Shown: positions 63,014 through 64,000 of the stretch, piece after piece
How the letters are laid out: each line of letters starts with the position of its first letter
How positions within the stretch are numbered: the first letter of the stretch is position 1
NCBI RefSeq assembly: GCF_019352895.1
Contig: NZ_JAAAFX010000009.1
Location: forward strand, 1,041,968 to 1,105,967
DNA from: Variovorax boronicumulans
GTDB lineage: Bacteria; Pseudomonadota; Gammaproteobacteria; Burkholderiales; Burkholderiaceae_C
Direction of reading: 5' to 3'
Length of the DNA stretch: 64,000 nucleotides
Translations under genes and position numbers: made by a program
Notes under the pieces: generated by a model
What the model was told of the DNA's origin: nothing
Database searches by the model: none
What the model saw: the letters and a program-made list of their open reading frames with translations, nothing else

Positions 63014-63946
63014 TTAAAGCGCCTTGACGAGCTCCGGCACGGCGACGAACAGGTCCGCCACCAGGCCGTAGTCGGCCACCGAGAAGATCGGCGCCTCTTC
63101 GTCCTTGTTGATCGCCACGATCACCTTGGAGTCCTTCATGCCCGCCAGATGCTGGATCGCGCCCGAGATGCCCGCTGCGATGTACAGCTGCGGTGCCACG
63201 ATCTTGCCGGTCTGGCCCACTTGCCAGTCGTTCGGGGCGTAGCCCGCGTCGACAGCCGCACGCGATGCGCCCAGGCCCGCGTTGAGCTTGTCCGCCAGCG
63301 GTGCCATCACCTCCTGGAACTTCTCGGCGCTGCCCAGCGCACGGCCGCCCGAGACGATGATCTTCGCGGCCGTCAGTTCGGGGCGCTCGCTCTTCGTGAC
63401 CTCGCGGCCCACGAAGGCGCTCTTGCCGCTATCGGCCACGCCTTCGGCGGTTTCGACCGAAGCCGAACCACCCGTTGCGGCTGCCGCATCGAAGCCGGTG
63501 GTGCGCACCGTGATGACCTTGGTCGCATCCGTGCTCTGCACCGTGGCGATCGCGTTGCCGGCGTAGATCGGGCGCTCGAAGGTGTCGGCGCTCACCACGG
63601 CCGTGATGTCGCTGATCTGTGCCACGTCCAGCTTGGCGGCCACGCGCGGTGCGACGTTCTTGCCGTTGGCGGTCGAGGGGAACAGGATGTGGCTGTAGTT
63701 GCCGGCGATCGCCAGCACCTGCGCGGCCACGTTTTCAGCCAAGTTCTCGGCCAGGCTCGGGCTGTCGGCCACGATGACCTTGGTGACGCCGGCGATCTGC
63801 GCGGCGGCCTTGCCGGCTTCGGCGGCATTGGCGCCGGCGACCAGCACATGGACTTCACCGCCGCAGGCCAGTGCGGCCGTCACGGTGTTCAGGGTGGCGG
63901 GCTTGACCGTGGCGTGGTCGTGTTCGGCAATGACTAGTGCGCTCAT
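63014..63946 (-). CDS. etfA: Electron transfer flavoprotein alpha subunit
   Basis: 310 residues. The N-terminal ETF domain (MSALVIAEHDHATVKPATLNTVTAALACGGEVHVLVAGAN) is followed by the FAD-binding C-terminal region SGGRALGSAEKFQEVMAPLADKLNAGLGASRAAVDAGYAPNDWQVGQTGKIVAPQLYIAAGISGAIQHLAGMKDSKVIVAINKDEEAPIF. ETF accepts electrons from acyl-CoA dehydrogenases and passes them to ETF:quinone oxidoreductase. It follows etfB by two bases. Confidence 0.97.
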   Translation of the reverse strand: MSALVIAEHDHATVKPATLNTVTAALACGGEVHVLVAGANAAEAGKAAAQIAGVTKVIVADSPSLAENLAENVAAQVLAIAGNYSHILFPSTANGKNVAPRVAAKLDVAQISDITAVVSADTFERPIYAGNAIATVQSTDATKVITVRTTGFDAAAATGGSASVETAEGVADSGKSAFVGREVTKSERPELTAAKIIVSGGRALGSAEKFQEVMAPLADKLNAGLGASRAAVDAGYAPNDWQVGQTGKIVAPQLYIAAGISGAIQHLAGMKDSKVIVAINKDEEAPIFSVADYGLVADLFVAVPELVKAL

Positions 63947-63948
63947 GT

Positions 63949-64000
63949 TCAGATCACCTTCGCTTCGTTCTTCAGTTTGTCCACCAGGGTCGCGACGTCG
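63949..64000 (-). CDS. etfB: Electron transfer flavoprotein beta subunit, 3' end only
   Basis: The last 16 codons (DVATLVDKLKNEAKVI) before the TGA at 63949 are present; the rest lies beyond the right window edge. The sequence matches the C terminus of EtfB, and its position directly before etfA is the usual order. Confidence 0.85.
   Translation of the reverse strand, partial: DVATLVDKLKNEAKVI

Overview
The window looks like a chromosomal segment of a high-GC betaproteobacterium. Gene content and order (gcvTHP behind a tandem glycine riboswitch, divergent pmbA/yjgA, DUF1800/DUF1501, pcaBCD, cydDCABX, etfBA next to an acyl-CoA dehydrogenase) fit the Comamonadaceae, most probably Variovorax or a close relative. 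That placement is inference from protein character; no rRNA is present. Coding density is high, no gap exceeds 300 bases, and I see no tRNA, rRNA, insertion sequence, prophage or CRISPR array. Stop/start overlaps (ATGA, TGATG, TAGTG) are very common and define the operons.

Left part (0-18 kb): the 3' end of ybiB coupled to cobA; a permuted-papain lipoprotein and an HI0933 flavoprotein; rpsU with a long structured leader and its own terminator; yqeY and a Nudix hydrolase; a TauE-type exporter divergent from a LysR regulator; a tight four-gene minus-strand operon (SDR, flavin monooxygenase, BASS transporter, epimerase-type SDR); pmbA divergent from yjgA-mog; a DctPQM TRAP transporter with a terminator between dctP and dctQ; and an AraC regulator divergent from a fosmidomycin-resistance-type MFS pump.

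Middle (19-45 kb): tandem glycine riboswitch and gcvT-gcvH-gcvP; an SDR; a TerC-CBS membrane protein; a MocR regulator followed by an AhpD-like protein and a Gdx guanidinium exporter; miscellaneous enzymes; then a long minus-strand run: 61-codon ORF, aroC, MFS, rhomboid, tandem terminators, pcaB, pcaC, a frameshifted Bcr/CflA MFS gene, pcaD, a divergent MurA paralogue, a CPWC thioredoxin-fold protein, DUF1800 and DUF1501.

Right part (45-64 kb): a GbsR/MarR regulator; a small membrane protein divergent from a MarR regulator across two perfect operator palindromes; a patch of small single genes (SnoaL/NTF2-like, YcxB-like, GNAT, YdeI-like); a lipoprotein built of degenerate repeats; argC (short type) divergent from a LysR regulator; the complete cydDCABX operon behind two interlocking palindromes; nitronate monooxygenase; an acyl-CoA dehydrogenase; and etfA with the 3' end of etfB. 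The spacers on both sides of the acyl-CoA dehydrogenase carry copies of one intergenic repeat family.

The observations I rate highest are the shared palindrome motif at the cyd operon and the GbsR-type gene, the twin MarR operators, the frameshifted transporter inside the pca operon next to tandem terminators that abut pcaB, the repeat lipoprotein, and the linker hairpin inside the glycine riboswitch.
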